Shown here: piece after piece, positions 48,601 through 56,770 of the stretch
How positions within the stretch are numbered: the first letter of the stretch is position 1
How the letters are laid out: each line of letters opens with the position of its first letter
Source of the DNA: Diphasiastrum complanatum
Taxonomy: Eukaryota; Streptophyta; Lycopodiopsida; Lycopodiales; Lycopodiaceae
NCBI GenBank assembly: GCA_029204225.1
Contig: CM055092.1
Span: 21,041,669 to 21,105,668, forward strand
DNA: 64,000 bases
Reading direction: 5' to 3'
Program-made: the position numbers and the translations under genes
Notes under the pieces: model-generated
What the model was told of the DNA's origin: nothing
What the model saw: only the letters and a program-made list of their open reading frames with translations
Databases searched by the model: none

Positions 48601-50630
48601 GTTCATCCTGGAGTACACAACCACAAAGTTCTTCAAATCCATACACTCCCCTTCCACCATTGCAAGTTGAGTTGTCAAGTACAAAACCCTAGATGTGTTG
48701 GATTGCGCAAACATAGATTTCGGAACGGTCTAGACCTCATCTACACTTAGATAATTTCCATAATATAAGGAACTATATTATCTCTCTTTCTAAAAGTGAG
48801 ATGTAGGAAAGGGCAAAAGAACCCTTGGTCTGGTAATCCTCCAACTAGTTTCCATCATCAAAAGTAATCATTCCTATTTCTTGAACAATATTCCAAAGAA
48901 CCTTAGCGACAAAGACGTTCATCATCTTAGATCCCCAAAGACCACAATTGCTTCCATCTAGTTTGTTCACTAAAATCTTTGAAAATAGTTTCCATCTATA
49001 GAAATTTTTGCCAATCAAATTGAAAGAGATGTGCAAATGTTTCTACATACAAAGGTGACTTCATACTTGTAGATGTACTCCCTAATATCACAATTGTCTA
49101 TTGTGCCTGTGTGTAACCTATTGTACTTTCATTAATGACAAAAACCACAATTCTTCACAATTTGCTTGGGTTTTTCTTATTTGTGTGTACAAAAAGCTTG
49201 ATATCACTTTTTCTATTTTTTAAGTCTAGCTTTGGACGACAACAAGTTTGCATCATATGGTACCATATTGTACTATCCACGTGTGAGCAAAAATAGCACC
49301 AAAAAGCCTGTCGAACTTTTTACCAATCTGCACAGAGTTCGACAGCCAATAGGACTTGTCTTTGCATTTTTGAGGATAGATGATATCATAACAACACTAC
49401 TACACACAACTAAAACATGTAAGGAAAACACTGGAAAGATAAGAAGTTAAGTTATCATTTCACTTGTAATCAGGGCCATCAGGCATGCGCCTAGACAAAA
49501 TCCTAGCTAGTAATTGACCTGTAAAAACTGACCTTATGTTTGTGTGCATTGACTTGCTAATTCACCACAAAAGATGTAATTTCACTGAGAAATTGCCACA
49601 ATTCAGCACTTGCTCTTTTAAAAACTACACTTACTTGCTGAGATGCTTCATTGAGCTCATGCTCCAAATCCTGCAGTTTTTCCTTTTTCTCAAGAAACTC
49701 CTTGTCTTCTTCAACTACAAGTGGCTTCGCACTGCCCCAATCGTTTGTAAATGACTGCTTCATTTCCTTAAATAACCTCACTAGGTCCCTGCCCCCTTTT
49801 GCCGGCTGAGAAGCTTCCTGAGGTATCATGACGCTACTTTCCCCAAAAAGTTGTCGCGGTAGCTGTGCTGCCCCATCCAGCATCCTTGAAGCCATATCGA
49901 TAGATGGTGTTAATGGCAATTTCCCCTGAGACTGCAAAAAAATTCTCAGCTCCTCACTTTTTCTTAAAACAGGGTGGTTAGCAAGTCTTCCGAGGTATTT
50001 CTCCAGAGATAATCGTCTTTGCTCGATAAATTCCAGCTTATGCATGACTTGACTTTCCACAATGCTTTTGTCTGGTCGAGGAGGGATAAAATAGCCCCTA
50101 AAAGCTTCCGCTAGCCGATCTGCCAGAGCAACTACATCCCTGAAGCGTCTTCGAACAGTAAAATCAGTACCTCCATACTCTGGCATATTTGTTTGTGTAA
50201 TGATGAGGTAAGTGAAAAATGTGTTTGCACCCGGTACAAGGGAACTGCCATTTTCTTGCTCCTTTTGTGGATGATTGACAGTGATGGTTATAAATTCGAC
50301 GGAGCCGTTGCTCGAGTATAATGAACGAGAAGAGCCTCCAAGCTCTTGCAAACTACCGCTTCCTCCCATATACGGAGTGAAAATTGCATCGGCATATGAT
50401 GGAGGTTCGACCGCAATATCTACTCCCGTATTCCTTATGGACGACTTCTCCTCACTATTTACATATGGATCGTGAGCTTCCTTTAACGAAAAATCTTCCT
50501 GGGATAATGCAAGAGGATGCGTTTCACCTGATAAAGAGGTTCCAGACAAAGCACTCCGATAATCGTAAGCTTGTTGGCCAGGATCCAGATTCACGCTCTC
50601 CATTGAGTCCCCGCCTTCGAAATTCATCAT
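30510..50630 (-). CDS. SNX2: SNX2-type sorting nexin (PX-BAR), five exons
   Basis: Plant SNX2 proteins pair with SNX1 on endosomes. The PX domain binds phosphatidylinositol 3-phosphate, and the BAR (Vps5) domain senses curvature and dimerises for vacuolar and receptor sorting with the retromer. The spliced protein is 555 residues from the MMNFEGG start, close to the usual size. It has an acidic N-terminus with EPPSYADAIFTPY (76-88), a PX domain at about 110-236 (RRRFRD at 160-165, PPRP at 183-186, QRRLSLEKYL at 204-213) and a BAR coiled-coil region from about 285 (VKASRFYREANAQSVKHL, EKLSAASSKVFGGDKSR, VGYAEKIAHVWKKVA). Exons: 50630-49635, 35812-35603, 35507-35247, 34670-34584, 30623-30510. 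All introns are GT-AG and phase 0, and no stop or frameshift interrupts the join, so the gene looks intact. An in-frame ATG at 50717 would add 29 residues. I prefer 50630 because plant homologues start with a similar short acidic end. Confidence 0.95.
31073..31450. repeat. 189-bp tandem duplication inside an intron
   Basis: Copies at 31073-31261 and 31262-31450 are almost identical (for example TTTAAAG versus TTTACAG), indicating a recent event. Confidence 0.92.
32330..32585 (+). mobile_element. Copia RNase H tail remnant
   Basis: The plus strand encodes NTSVQSLAHNPILHARSKHI with EVAYQFIRKKVLSKEADLHHVSS, the copia 'N..A..L..NP..H.R.KHI' block, then, after a frameshift, a degraded DIFTK-like tail and HRLSLGIK. 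The upstream sequence (31700-32330) is probably the rest of the element but is unreadable. Confidence 0.7.
34584..34670 (-). CDS. SNX2: SNX2-like exon 4 (BAR domain)
   Basis: 29 codons, ERNRAEFNRFESERQRDFFY to MLKGFIHTQ. The acceptor is GTGACAG and the donor CAG|GTAGTT. Too short and too buried to be called as a gene by open-frame length. Recognised by homology to the E..R.DF..M.KGF motif of plant SNX1/2. Confidence 0.92.
35247..35507 (-). CDS. SNX2: SNX2-like exon 3 (BAR domain)
   Basis: 87 codons, DHLHEYLGMMQAVHAAFYDR through KEYDQIK. The acceptor is GTGTGCAG and the donor AAG|GTACTA. Includes the strongly conserved AASSKVFGGDKSR block. Confidence 0.93.
35603..35812 (-). CDS. SNX2: SNX2-like exon 2 (BAR domain)
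   Basis: 70 codons, AELLVKAQQEDGEVVGELGL through ANAQSVKHL. The acceptor is GCCTGCAG before 35812 and the donor CTG|GTAGCA after 35603. The sequence continues directly from exon 1 as in other plant SNX2 proteins (SQQ|AE). Confidence 0.93.
37115..37375. repeat. GAACCGTG inverted-repeat region with 18-bp tandem units
   Basis: GAACCGTGTGAACCGTGG (from 37120) and its near complement at the right end (GGTTC...CACGGTTCC...CCACGGTTC) bracket an AT-rich core. Inside are three copies of an 18-bp unit, CAGGTCTGTGTGGATTAA (37167-37244). It may be a small non-autonomous DNA element. Target duplications were not identified. Confidence 0.5.
37978..38485. repeat. GGGAAACG-rich palindromic region
   Basis: About a dozen copies of GGGAAACG or CGTTTCCC occur in two clusters (37978-38071 and 38338-38485). 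Several are arranged as palindromes such as GGGAAACGTTTCCC and GGGAAACGCGTTTCCC. The interval between the clusters is unique-looking. Apparent open frames here simply read the repeats. Confidence 0.8.
39716..40990 (+). mobile_element. Copia LTR, primer-binding site and leader (no coding region)
   Basis: The LTR (about 39716-40163) is homologous to the inverted LTR at 47090-47350 (shared TGCATGTAGGTGGGCGCACTA and CTATTATAGGGGCCATT). TGGCATCAGAGC at 40164-40175 is the primer-binding site. A repetitive leader with GATCGCTGGAA and CAGGTCA units follows to about 40990, where a gypsy fragment in opposite orientation begins. No gag remains. Confidence 0.75.
40164..40175 (+). other. Copia primer-binding site
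   Basis: TGGCATCAGAGC, one change from the copia initiator-Met tRNA consensus, directly after the LTR end. Confidence 0.7.
41048..43015 (-). mobile_element. Ty3/gypsy gag and protease, degraded
   Basis: Minus strand. The gag domain runs from about 43010 (YTQACRAYGDDSPQELLRCF, TVKDWYFNME, DDWNILQAEFNTRFKT, then QLGRICMDKKNESLRDYIER). Two zinc knuckles follow near 42150-42020: CPHCAGNHTGNEC, one residue shorter than consensus, and CHICNMSNHDTTDC, canonical. The retropepsin is at 41386-41048 with AIVDGGSGVNIISSKLY, where the usual D-S/T-G reads DGG, a variant seen in plant gypsy elements. Stops and frameshifts separate the parts. RT and everything beyond are missing, and the piece ends against the copia leader at about 41000. 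Confidence 0.85.
43340..43795. repeat. GGCGAGTAAT dispersed-motif array
   Basis: Roughly ten copies of GGCGAGTAAT or close variants (AGCGAGTAAT, GGCAAGTAAT, GGCGAGCAAT, GAGAGTAATT) are scattered at irregular spacing. One reverse copy pair is GATTGCTCGCC next to GGCGAGTAATAGC at the right edge. The array lies just upstream (minus sense) of the gypsy gag, where its leader or LTR would be. Confidence 0.75.
43741..47350 (-). mobile_element. Copia element, LTR start to RT, internally deleted
   Basis: Minus strand. Partial 5' LTR (47350-47090), repetitive leader, then gag from ATG at about 46652 (MAGLNDAVLPESSKLEGTNY, SIWKFKMQNILQ). Gag continues in the 46496-46098 frame (LYETIDQSRILFLTNKLHTL). 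The protease is around 45720 (FIDSGASKHMTPRQEWL). The integrase frame at 45695-44691 has GHLNYKLR, HTDFCGP and CSDKGGEY, but the following segment with the catalytic glutamate is deleted (KRQFANKSKNLPNMFWGEAV). In RT (44325-43741), WRKAMDEEYDSIMKNKTW is followed by a deletion that joins DKHKGK to LVGSLIYLTTTRPDIAYAVS. Trp-to-stop changes occur in gag and before the protease. It cannot transpose by itself. Confidence 0.88.
47655..48400 (+). mobile_element. Copia 3' end and 3' LTR
   Basis: In shifting plus-strand frames, 47790-47950 encodes the end of copia pol (KHIEVQ-like block, DVELICCDTNTQVADIFTKG, LDREKFEMFKKLLSVI). A purine tract AAGGGGGAA (47975-47983) leads directly into TGTTAGAATTAATG (47984), the LTR start. 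A TATAAGTATAGG near 48215 is a plausible LTR promoter. The right LTR border is uncertain. It is truncated on the left. Confidence 0.75.
48845..49036 (-). mobile_element. Copia gag N-terminal fragment
   Basis: The minus frame contains KLDGSNCGLWGSKMMNVFVA, matching the 'KL.GSNY..WK.KM' start of copia gag. Only this short piece remains. Confidence 0.6.
49635..50630 (-). CDS. SNX2: SNX2-like exon 1 (N-terminus, PX domain)
   Basis: Codes residues 1-332 (ending HELNEASQQ). The donor is CAA|GTAAGTG at 49635/49634. It contains the whole PX domain and the start of the BAR region. Confidence 0.93.
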
Positions 50631-51240
50631 TTTCGGGACCGAATCCAGTGCTAGATCTTTGAAAAAACAACCGAAGCCCTGATGAATATCCACAAACACA
50701 CAACACGGAAGTACCAAATCAAAACTCTAAACAAGTTTTCCTTCAGATCTGCACCTCTGGAATAAACATATCTGGATCAAACCTCCAAAAAACGAGCGCC
50801 GCACAAGATTTTTACAATGAAGAGGCTTGTATTGAACAATCATCCTGCTGCTTGTTTAGCATTTGGACGGGAGAAGAGCAGAAACCGTATCTAGAAAGTT
50901 TGAATGCAAGAGGAGGACAGATAATAAAATATCATGGAATAAAAGGAGCAGGAGGAGGTTGATCTGAAGGTCATTTGTGCATGGCTGCCAGATTGAGGAT
51001 ATGTGCGCTCGCCATAGCCTCATCGCCATCGCCACGGCTCGTGTGTCCTCTGTCATCGCAACGCCCATCGCTCGCTGCGTTACTCAAGAAAGAAAGAAAG
51101 CAAGCGAGAGAGAAGAGAGAGAGATATTGAGGGCACGGTATATCTTACGACATATCACTTGGATGTTTGCCACCTGGTATAATAGTCCCCCAATGCTCGA
51201 TTGTAGAAACGTGGCACAATCTTACAGCCTATGCTGAGAT
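50631..51240 (-). promoter_or_regulatory. 5' untranslated and promoter region of the SNX2-like gene
   Basis: Upstream of the start codon on the minus strand. Positions 51124-51089 form a CT-rich patch (TCTCTCTCTTCTCTCTCGC), typical of plant pyrimidine-patch core promoters. The ATG at 50717 is in frame with the coding sequence. No convincing TATA box was found, so the transcription start is not fixed. Confidence 0.4.
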
Positions 51241-51728
51241 CCAACGGGGGCGAGCTTTAGAGTATCGCGTGCCAAAGGGAGCGATAAGATTAATCTGTTT
51301 TTAATTTAATAAAGAAAAGGTGAGATGCATACATCACATTGCACAACCAGGGATGGCATTTAAATTATTAAAAACTAAAAATAACAACAATTGCATTTTA
51401 GTAGAATCAAAAAATTTATAAACTTTATTTAATGCTAAACTTCACTCACTCTTTTAGCAAATCATTACGTAGCTTACCATTGTTGCAACAAAGCTACGAA
51501 GAATTATGTGAACTAGGACAACGTTTGGCTTCGTCCAGTCCTTAACATGTCTTGATCTCAATATCACGAATGGTGCACATTGAGTTTACTTAACATCGTC
51601 ACTAGGCACGTGTGACATAATCATGACAACTTATTGCCTTACCTGGCCCTACAACGAGGGCTTACTAATCATGTGCGGCATTGACGAATGAGCCTATTCC
51701 TCAACACGCCTTCTTAACTAATGCACCG

Positions 51729-51837
51729 CATGCACTCCCTGCACCATGTTAGAGAGCATAGTGGGTCAATTTTCACCACTTTTCTACATGTTTAATTTTT
51801 TTTTTCTAGCTATTTGACATGGTGTAGGGAGTGCATG
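51729..51837. repeat. Foldback hairpin 1
   Basis: Arm CATGCACTCCCTGCACCATG (51729-51748) is nearly the exact reverse complement of CATGGTGTAGGGAGTGCATG (51818-51837), with an AT-rich loop of about 70 bp. Resembles a small inverted-repeat element. Confidence 0.8.
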
Positions 51838-51862
51838 AGGTGGACTTTTCAATGAGAACCTT

Positions 51863-52014
51863 CCTCAACTTCGGTGAGGGTGCAATTAGGGACCCACCCT
51901 CATCCAATAAATAAGGAACTTTCATCTCCATGAATGAATCATGATCAATTGCATCATCACTTCTTAATCGTTGGATGAGGGTGAGGCCATGCCTGCACCC
52001 TCAACCAAGTCGAG
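51863..52014. repeat. Foldback hairpin 2
   Basis: An arm of about 45 bp (51863-51907, CCTCAACTTCGGTGAGGGTG onward) is an imperfect reverse complement of 51971-52014, around a 63-bp loop. The arms end in CACCCTCATCCAA and its complement. It lies 25 bp from hairpin 1. Confidence 0.8.
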
Positions 52015-52299
52015 AAATACGCTCATCCAACATTGACATGATTGAGTTTTCACTTTAATGTGAATGAATTTTTAAAAAGAAATTACTTTTTTGTTTTAAA
52101 ATTAGTGAGGTTTTTTTTGTTTTTCATTGTTTTGTGGTAGTCATCTATATTTGAGGAGTTATCTATGTTTGACGAGTTCTAAATGCAACAAGATTGAAAG
52201 GCTTGCAAGGCCACAAGGTTGAAATGCAAGAGGCATTTGTCCATGAGATAGCATGTAGCAAACCAATTTAATACATAGTGCTTGAAGGATCTTGGGATT

Positions 52300-53049
52300 G
52301 CAATAAGCAAACTAAGAATCAAAATAGCTTATGTCCTACCCCTTACAAATAGAGAGACATGTGTCTCAAGCCTCAATGGCAATTAGTATCTATTGTGAAA
52401 TAGTGTATGGGATTTAGATTACTCTCTATGCTACAATAGGCATGGTGGGCACTAGTTAACGATGGCTCTATATTGTCTCCACCTTTTCTTTGAATTATTT
52501 TTCAACTAGGTGTAGCTTGTTCAACTTCTTCATAGTTACATACCTAAGATTTGGAAGCACTTCTTTGTACACATTGAATCTAGTCTATATTGTGAGTAGG
52601 GTTTTAGATCTAAAAGTTTCCTATTGTTGATAAGATTGGAGAAGGACATCCAAATAGGGTATGGACCTATTATAAATAGTGTACAAGCATGGGAAGAGAT
52701 ACATTCTCTCTCTCTCATCTCATTCCTGCTTATACATGAGTTCTCTTTTGGTTCATATATCCATTGGTGCACTATAGCATTGATATCTTGCAATTTTGTG
52801 TGTAGAATGCAATTGTATGTTGTGATTTGGATCCACACGTGTGAAATACAGTACCTTATTGTTATTTTATGGACAACAACTTCATTTTATCATATATTTG
52901 ATGTTTGATCAAGATATTGTTGAGTTTGCATTTTCTATGTTTAGTTGATGTTAGATTTCTACATTGTCAATGGTGCTTGATGTGTTGTAGTTCATAACCA
53001 AAGATCAAAGGGACATATTAGATCTTAGTGATCTGATAATTCTTCACAT
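52300..53049 (+). mobile_element. LTR (copia type) with primer-binding site
   Basis: An LTR-like segment has TATAAATAG at about 52671-52679, a transcript-like leader, an end ...TTCTTCACA and, abutting it, TGGTATCAGAGC (53050-53061). No gag follows. Within about 50 bp the sequence becomes gypsy protease coding, so the LTR belongs to a different, truncated element. The left border is uncertain. Confidence 0.5.
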
Positions 53050-53061
53050 GGTATCAGAGCT
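53050..53061 (+). other. Copia-type primer-binding site
   Basis: TGGTATCAGAGC, a perfect match to the plant copia initiator-Met tRNA complement, directly after the LTR end. Confidence 0.8.
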
Positions 53062-53104
53062 ATTGTTGCAGGTTATTGAAGGATCAACCATCTTTAGCAA
53101 GGAT

Positions 53105-56100
53105 ATGGAGGAGTTACCAATTCTAGAGTGTGCTAGATTGATTCCTACTCAAAAACCAAACATCTATTAGTGCCATTATAGGTGGCCATACTATTGATAG
53201 AATTCTAGTAGACTCAGGATCTAGTATTAACTTAATGACCAAGACAATGGTTAAGGAGTTAGGATTAAAAAATCAGATCCAGCCTACTACTCACCATCAA
53301 ATCCATTTAGCAGATGCATCTAAATGCATACCAGTAGGAGAGCTGAAGGGTGTTAGCATAATTATAGAGACAGAGACGTTCGCCATGAATTTCTTTGTCA
53401 TAAACCTATTAGATACACCACCATACTCAATATTATTTGGAAGATCATAGTTATATCAGGCAACCAAACCAATATTTTTTCCAAGAATTCTCACAGCCAG
53501 TCCAATAGGGGGTCACCTTATGAGATGGGGTGAGGAGATTGGAGGACTTACTGAATCCAGGATCAATTTCATAGAATGCTATGAGATTGATGAGGATGAG
53601 GAAATGGAACTACCAACAACATCCAAGTTGAGGGAAGTTCTGGGTGGAACCAAAACAAGCTTGACTAAGGGAATGGTTGATAAGCATGATTTTATAGAAA
53701 TAGAAATTAGTAAAGGTAAAATTTTGAATTTATATAAACACCAATCAGACCAAGAGCGTGAAGAGTATATACTACTTCTTCAAAAATATCAAAATGTATT
53801 TGCTTGGTCGATGGATGATTTAACAAGAATACCTGTTAAATTGGGAGAACATAGAATAGATCTCATTCAAGGAACAATACCTATCAGGTAGAGACAATAC
53901 AGGCTGAATCTGAAGTATTCTTTGTTAGTAAAAGATGAATTAGATAGATGCCTTAGAGTGGGTATTATATATCTTGTTCTAAGTAGTGAATGGGTATCAC
54001 CAATAGTCATAGTACCTAAGAAGAAAACGGGTAAGATTAGAGTCTGCCAAGACTTTAGAAAACTAAATGCTGCTACAGCAAAGGATTATCATCCTCTGCC
54101 TTATACAGATACCATTCTTGACCAGGTAGTTGGTCATGAACGTTATAGTTTTTTAGATAGTTTCTTAGGTTAGAATCAAGTTTCTTATTAAAGAAGAAGA
54201 TAGATCCAAGACCACTTTCACCACTGATTGGGGGACGTACGCTTATAAACGAATGCACTTTGGTCTTTGTAACGCACCCATCACATTTCAACATATGATG
54301 GCAAACATTTTCCAAAAAAAATTACGTAAGTGTTTAGAAATTTTTATGGACGACTTTTGTGTCTATTTGTCAACTAAAGATCATTTAGACGCATTAGAAA
54401 AGACCTTGAGAAGATGTCAAGAGACATCTCTTGAATTGTGTCCAGCCAAGTATTACTTCGGGATGAGGGAAGGCATCCTGTTAGGCCATAAAATTTTGAA
54501 GGACGACATTCAAGCCGACATCAAAAAAGTAAAAATGATTTTAGAATTATTAGAACCAACCAATTTACGAGAGCTTAGAGGGTTTCTAGGACATGTAGGT
54601 TATTATGATAGGATAATTAAGGACTACGCAATAGTAGTAGCTCCCATAACAAGTTTATTAAAGAAATCTGCAAGAACATCAGCAAGCTTTCGAAAAGATA
54701 AAGTAGTCATTAGCAGAAGCGTCTGGAGTTAGATTTCGAAATTGGATCAAGAAATTCCACATATATGTAGACAGTTCATCATTTGCAATAGGTGTAGTAC
54801 TTAGTCAAAAAGATGACCAAAACATAGATTACCCAATTTTTTATGTTGGTAGACAACTGGCAGCATCAAGAATTATTCCGCTACAGAGCATGAAACTTTA
54901 GGAATGATTTATTCAGTTAAGATATTTAGACATTATCTTTTAGGATACCCTTTTGTTTTTCATGTAGATCACTATGCATTGAAACATTTAGTGAATAAAC
55001 CTGATCTTTCAGGCAAGGTAGCTAGATGGGTATTGTTATTAGATGAGTTTAATTGCGAAGTAGAGTTAAGAAGAGGCAAGGATCATCAAAATACTGATTA
55101 TATATCATGCCTCCAAACGAAAAATCAGTTTGATTGAATTTTCGGATAAACATATAATGCGCATCCAATCGGAAACATCAATTTATATGGATATTATTAA
55201 CTTTTTACAGAATAAGATTTATCCTGATCATTTTAATAAACATCAAAAAACTGTTTTTCTTTCAAAAGTATGACCTTATACGATTATAAATAAAATATTG
55301 TATAAATTAGGAGCCGACGATAATCTTCGTCGTTGTTTAGAACCCACCAAAACCGTCATTGTAATACGAGCGCATCATAAAGAAGATTCCGGGGGCCATT
55401 ATGCTCTTAAAAATACTACAAGAAAGATCCTTAGCGCTAAGTATTGGTGGCCTACCGTCTATAGAGATGTTAAATTATTAATTCAAAAATGTGATGCATG
55501 CCAAAGGATGGGGAAAAGCAGCTTTGTGGCACATTGGCCACTTACACCGATTATTCCCTCAGCACCTTTTGAGAAGTGGGGGATAGACTTTGTAGGGCCT
55601 ATCAAACCAACCACTCGTAAAACCCGTCGACGTTACATACTTGTTGCAATGGACTATGATACCAAAATGGTAGAGGCCAAAGCCACAGTTAAAAATGATA
55701 CTAAGACTGTAGCAAAGTCCTTATTTCAAAACATTATCACACGTTATGGATGTCCCTTAGAACTCGTTAGTGACAGGGGAACCCACTTCCTTAACCAGAC
55801 CATTGAGGCTATGTTATCATATTTTTCCATCACACATTGTCAAACCTCTCCATATAATCCTAAAGTGAATAGACTTACTGAGCAAGCAAAAGGAATTTTG
55901 TGCAAAATTCTGAATAAAGTGACAAAATCATGTTCTTCTGATTGGGATCAGAAGTTACCATCTGTTTTATGGGCATATAGAACTGCCGAAAAGATCACAA
56001 CTAGGCAGACTCCATATTATCTCGTGTATGGAATGCATCCCATATTACCAATAGAATTCGATGTTTTGACATTTCACATTAGCAATGAGGAACGAATGGA

Positions 56101-56490
56101 TGAACACGATAGTCTCCAAGAGCGGATGGTAGCTTTGACGCAACTGGAGGAGGATCGTCGTCTTTCATTAATCAAGACTGAACAAGTGCAGAATAAAAAA
56201 AAGAAATTTTTTATCAATCTATTAAAAAGATAAAAATTAAACGAGGAGACTACGTGCTTCTGTATAACAACAAACACATGTTGTTTCCTGGAAAATTACA
56301 TACCAGATGGATGGGACCTTACAAAGTCATAGAAGACCAGTCGATCCATGATATATCAGAAAAGGCCTTCTAGACTGACTCAGTTTTAAAGCAAATCCAT
56401 AGAGATCAAGTAGTGCAGACTGATATTGAGGATGCAGAGAAGCCGAAACCAATTGCCGAAGCTGAACCGCCGACCTTAGCAATGATTTCG
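53105..56490 (+). mobile_element. Ty3/gypsy pol: protease, RT, RNase H, integrase
   Basis: Domains in order. Retropepsin (IDRILVDSGSSINLM at about 53190). RT (IPVKLGEHRIDL, WVSPIVIVPKKKTGKIRVCQ, then MHFGLCNAPITFQHMM, with catalytic FMDD at 54343-54354 in place of YMDD/YVDD). RNase H, badly shifted (FHIYVDSSSFAIGVVLSQ; ARWVLLLDEFNCEVE). Integrase as one intact 311-codon frame (55298-56233), followed by a GPY/F module (FPGKLHTRWMGPYKV at about 56287). Stops at about 53890 and 54172 and several frameshifts break the polyprotein. Gag is absent next to it, although a gag-like relic lies at 59.2 kb. Confidence 0.92.
55298..56233 (+). CDS. Gypsy integrase, uninterrupted frame
   Basis: A 311-codon open frame. 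It has an H2C2 zinc-binding N-terminus (H26/H27, H34, C65, C68 region: HHKEDSGGHY and CDACQR) and a catalytic core with D97 (WGIDFVGP), D159 (VSDRGTHF) and E195 (LTEQAKG). D159 and E195 are 35 residues apart, the expected DD35E spacing. The usual NGQ.E reads NRLTE. The C-terminal domain continues past the frame end into a GPY/F-like module after a frameshift near 56225. Integrase normally inserts the element cDNA into the genome. Here it is an internal part of a dead polyprotein with no start of its own. Confidence 0.8.
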   Translation: MYKLGADDNLRRCLEPTKTVIVIRAHHKEDSGGHYALKNTTRKILSAKYWWPTVYRDVKLLIQKCDACQRMGKSSFVAHWPLTPIIPSAPFEKWGIDFVGPIKPTTRKTRRRYILVAMDYDTKMVEAKATVKNDTKTVAKSLFQNIITRYGCPLELVSDRGTHFLNQTIEAMLSYFSITHCQTSPYNPKVNRLTEQAKGILCKILNKVTKSCSSDWDQKLPSVLWAYRTAEKITTRQTPYYLVYGMHPILPIEFDVLTFHISNEERMDEHDSLQERMVALTQLEEDRRLSLIKTEQVQNKKKKFFINLLKR

Positions 56491-56559
56491 TAGTAGAGTG
56501 AAGCTTCACCAAGTGGCAGTGTACAGAGGAAAAATAGGTTCACTCGGAGATTAAGGAAT

Positions 56560-56770
56560 GGGTGGATATCCCCACTTGTCACTACAAGAAGATTATATGC
56601 AAATAAACAATTACTTTCTTGCCACACAAGGAAAAATAGTGGAACAGGTCAATGAAGAAGTAGAGGCCAGAGTGAAAGCTATTTTCTTCATGAAATTAGC
56701 TGGCCGAAAAAGACAAAGAAGAATTTGAAAACAATGTTTGCGACTCGCTACACAATTGACGAAGGGGATA
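56560..56770 (+). other. Short coding-like segment before the gypsy polypurine tract
   Basis: Plus-strand frame GGYPHLSLQEDYMQINNYFL, then an acidic EQVNEEVEARVKAIFFMKLA and basic GRKRQRR, ending just before the purine tract GAAGGGGATATG. Its amino-acid-like composition suggests an extra small ORF at the 3' end of the gypsy element. No family was recognised. Confidence 0.3.

Larger units (their letters stand above)
35813..49634 (-). other. SNX2-like intron 1 (13.8 kb) loaded with retrotransposon remains
   Basis: A phase-0 intron with donor GTAAGTG and acceptor CCTGCAG. It contains parts of at least four LTR elements (39716-40990, 41048-43015, 43741-47350, 47655-48400), a small gag piece (48845-49036) and two odd short-motif regions (37115-37375, 37978-38485). 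Positions 35813-37100 and 38500-39700 show no recognisable feature. Despite the insertions, both splice sites remain canonical. Confidence 0.9.
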
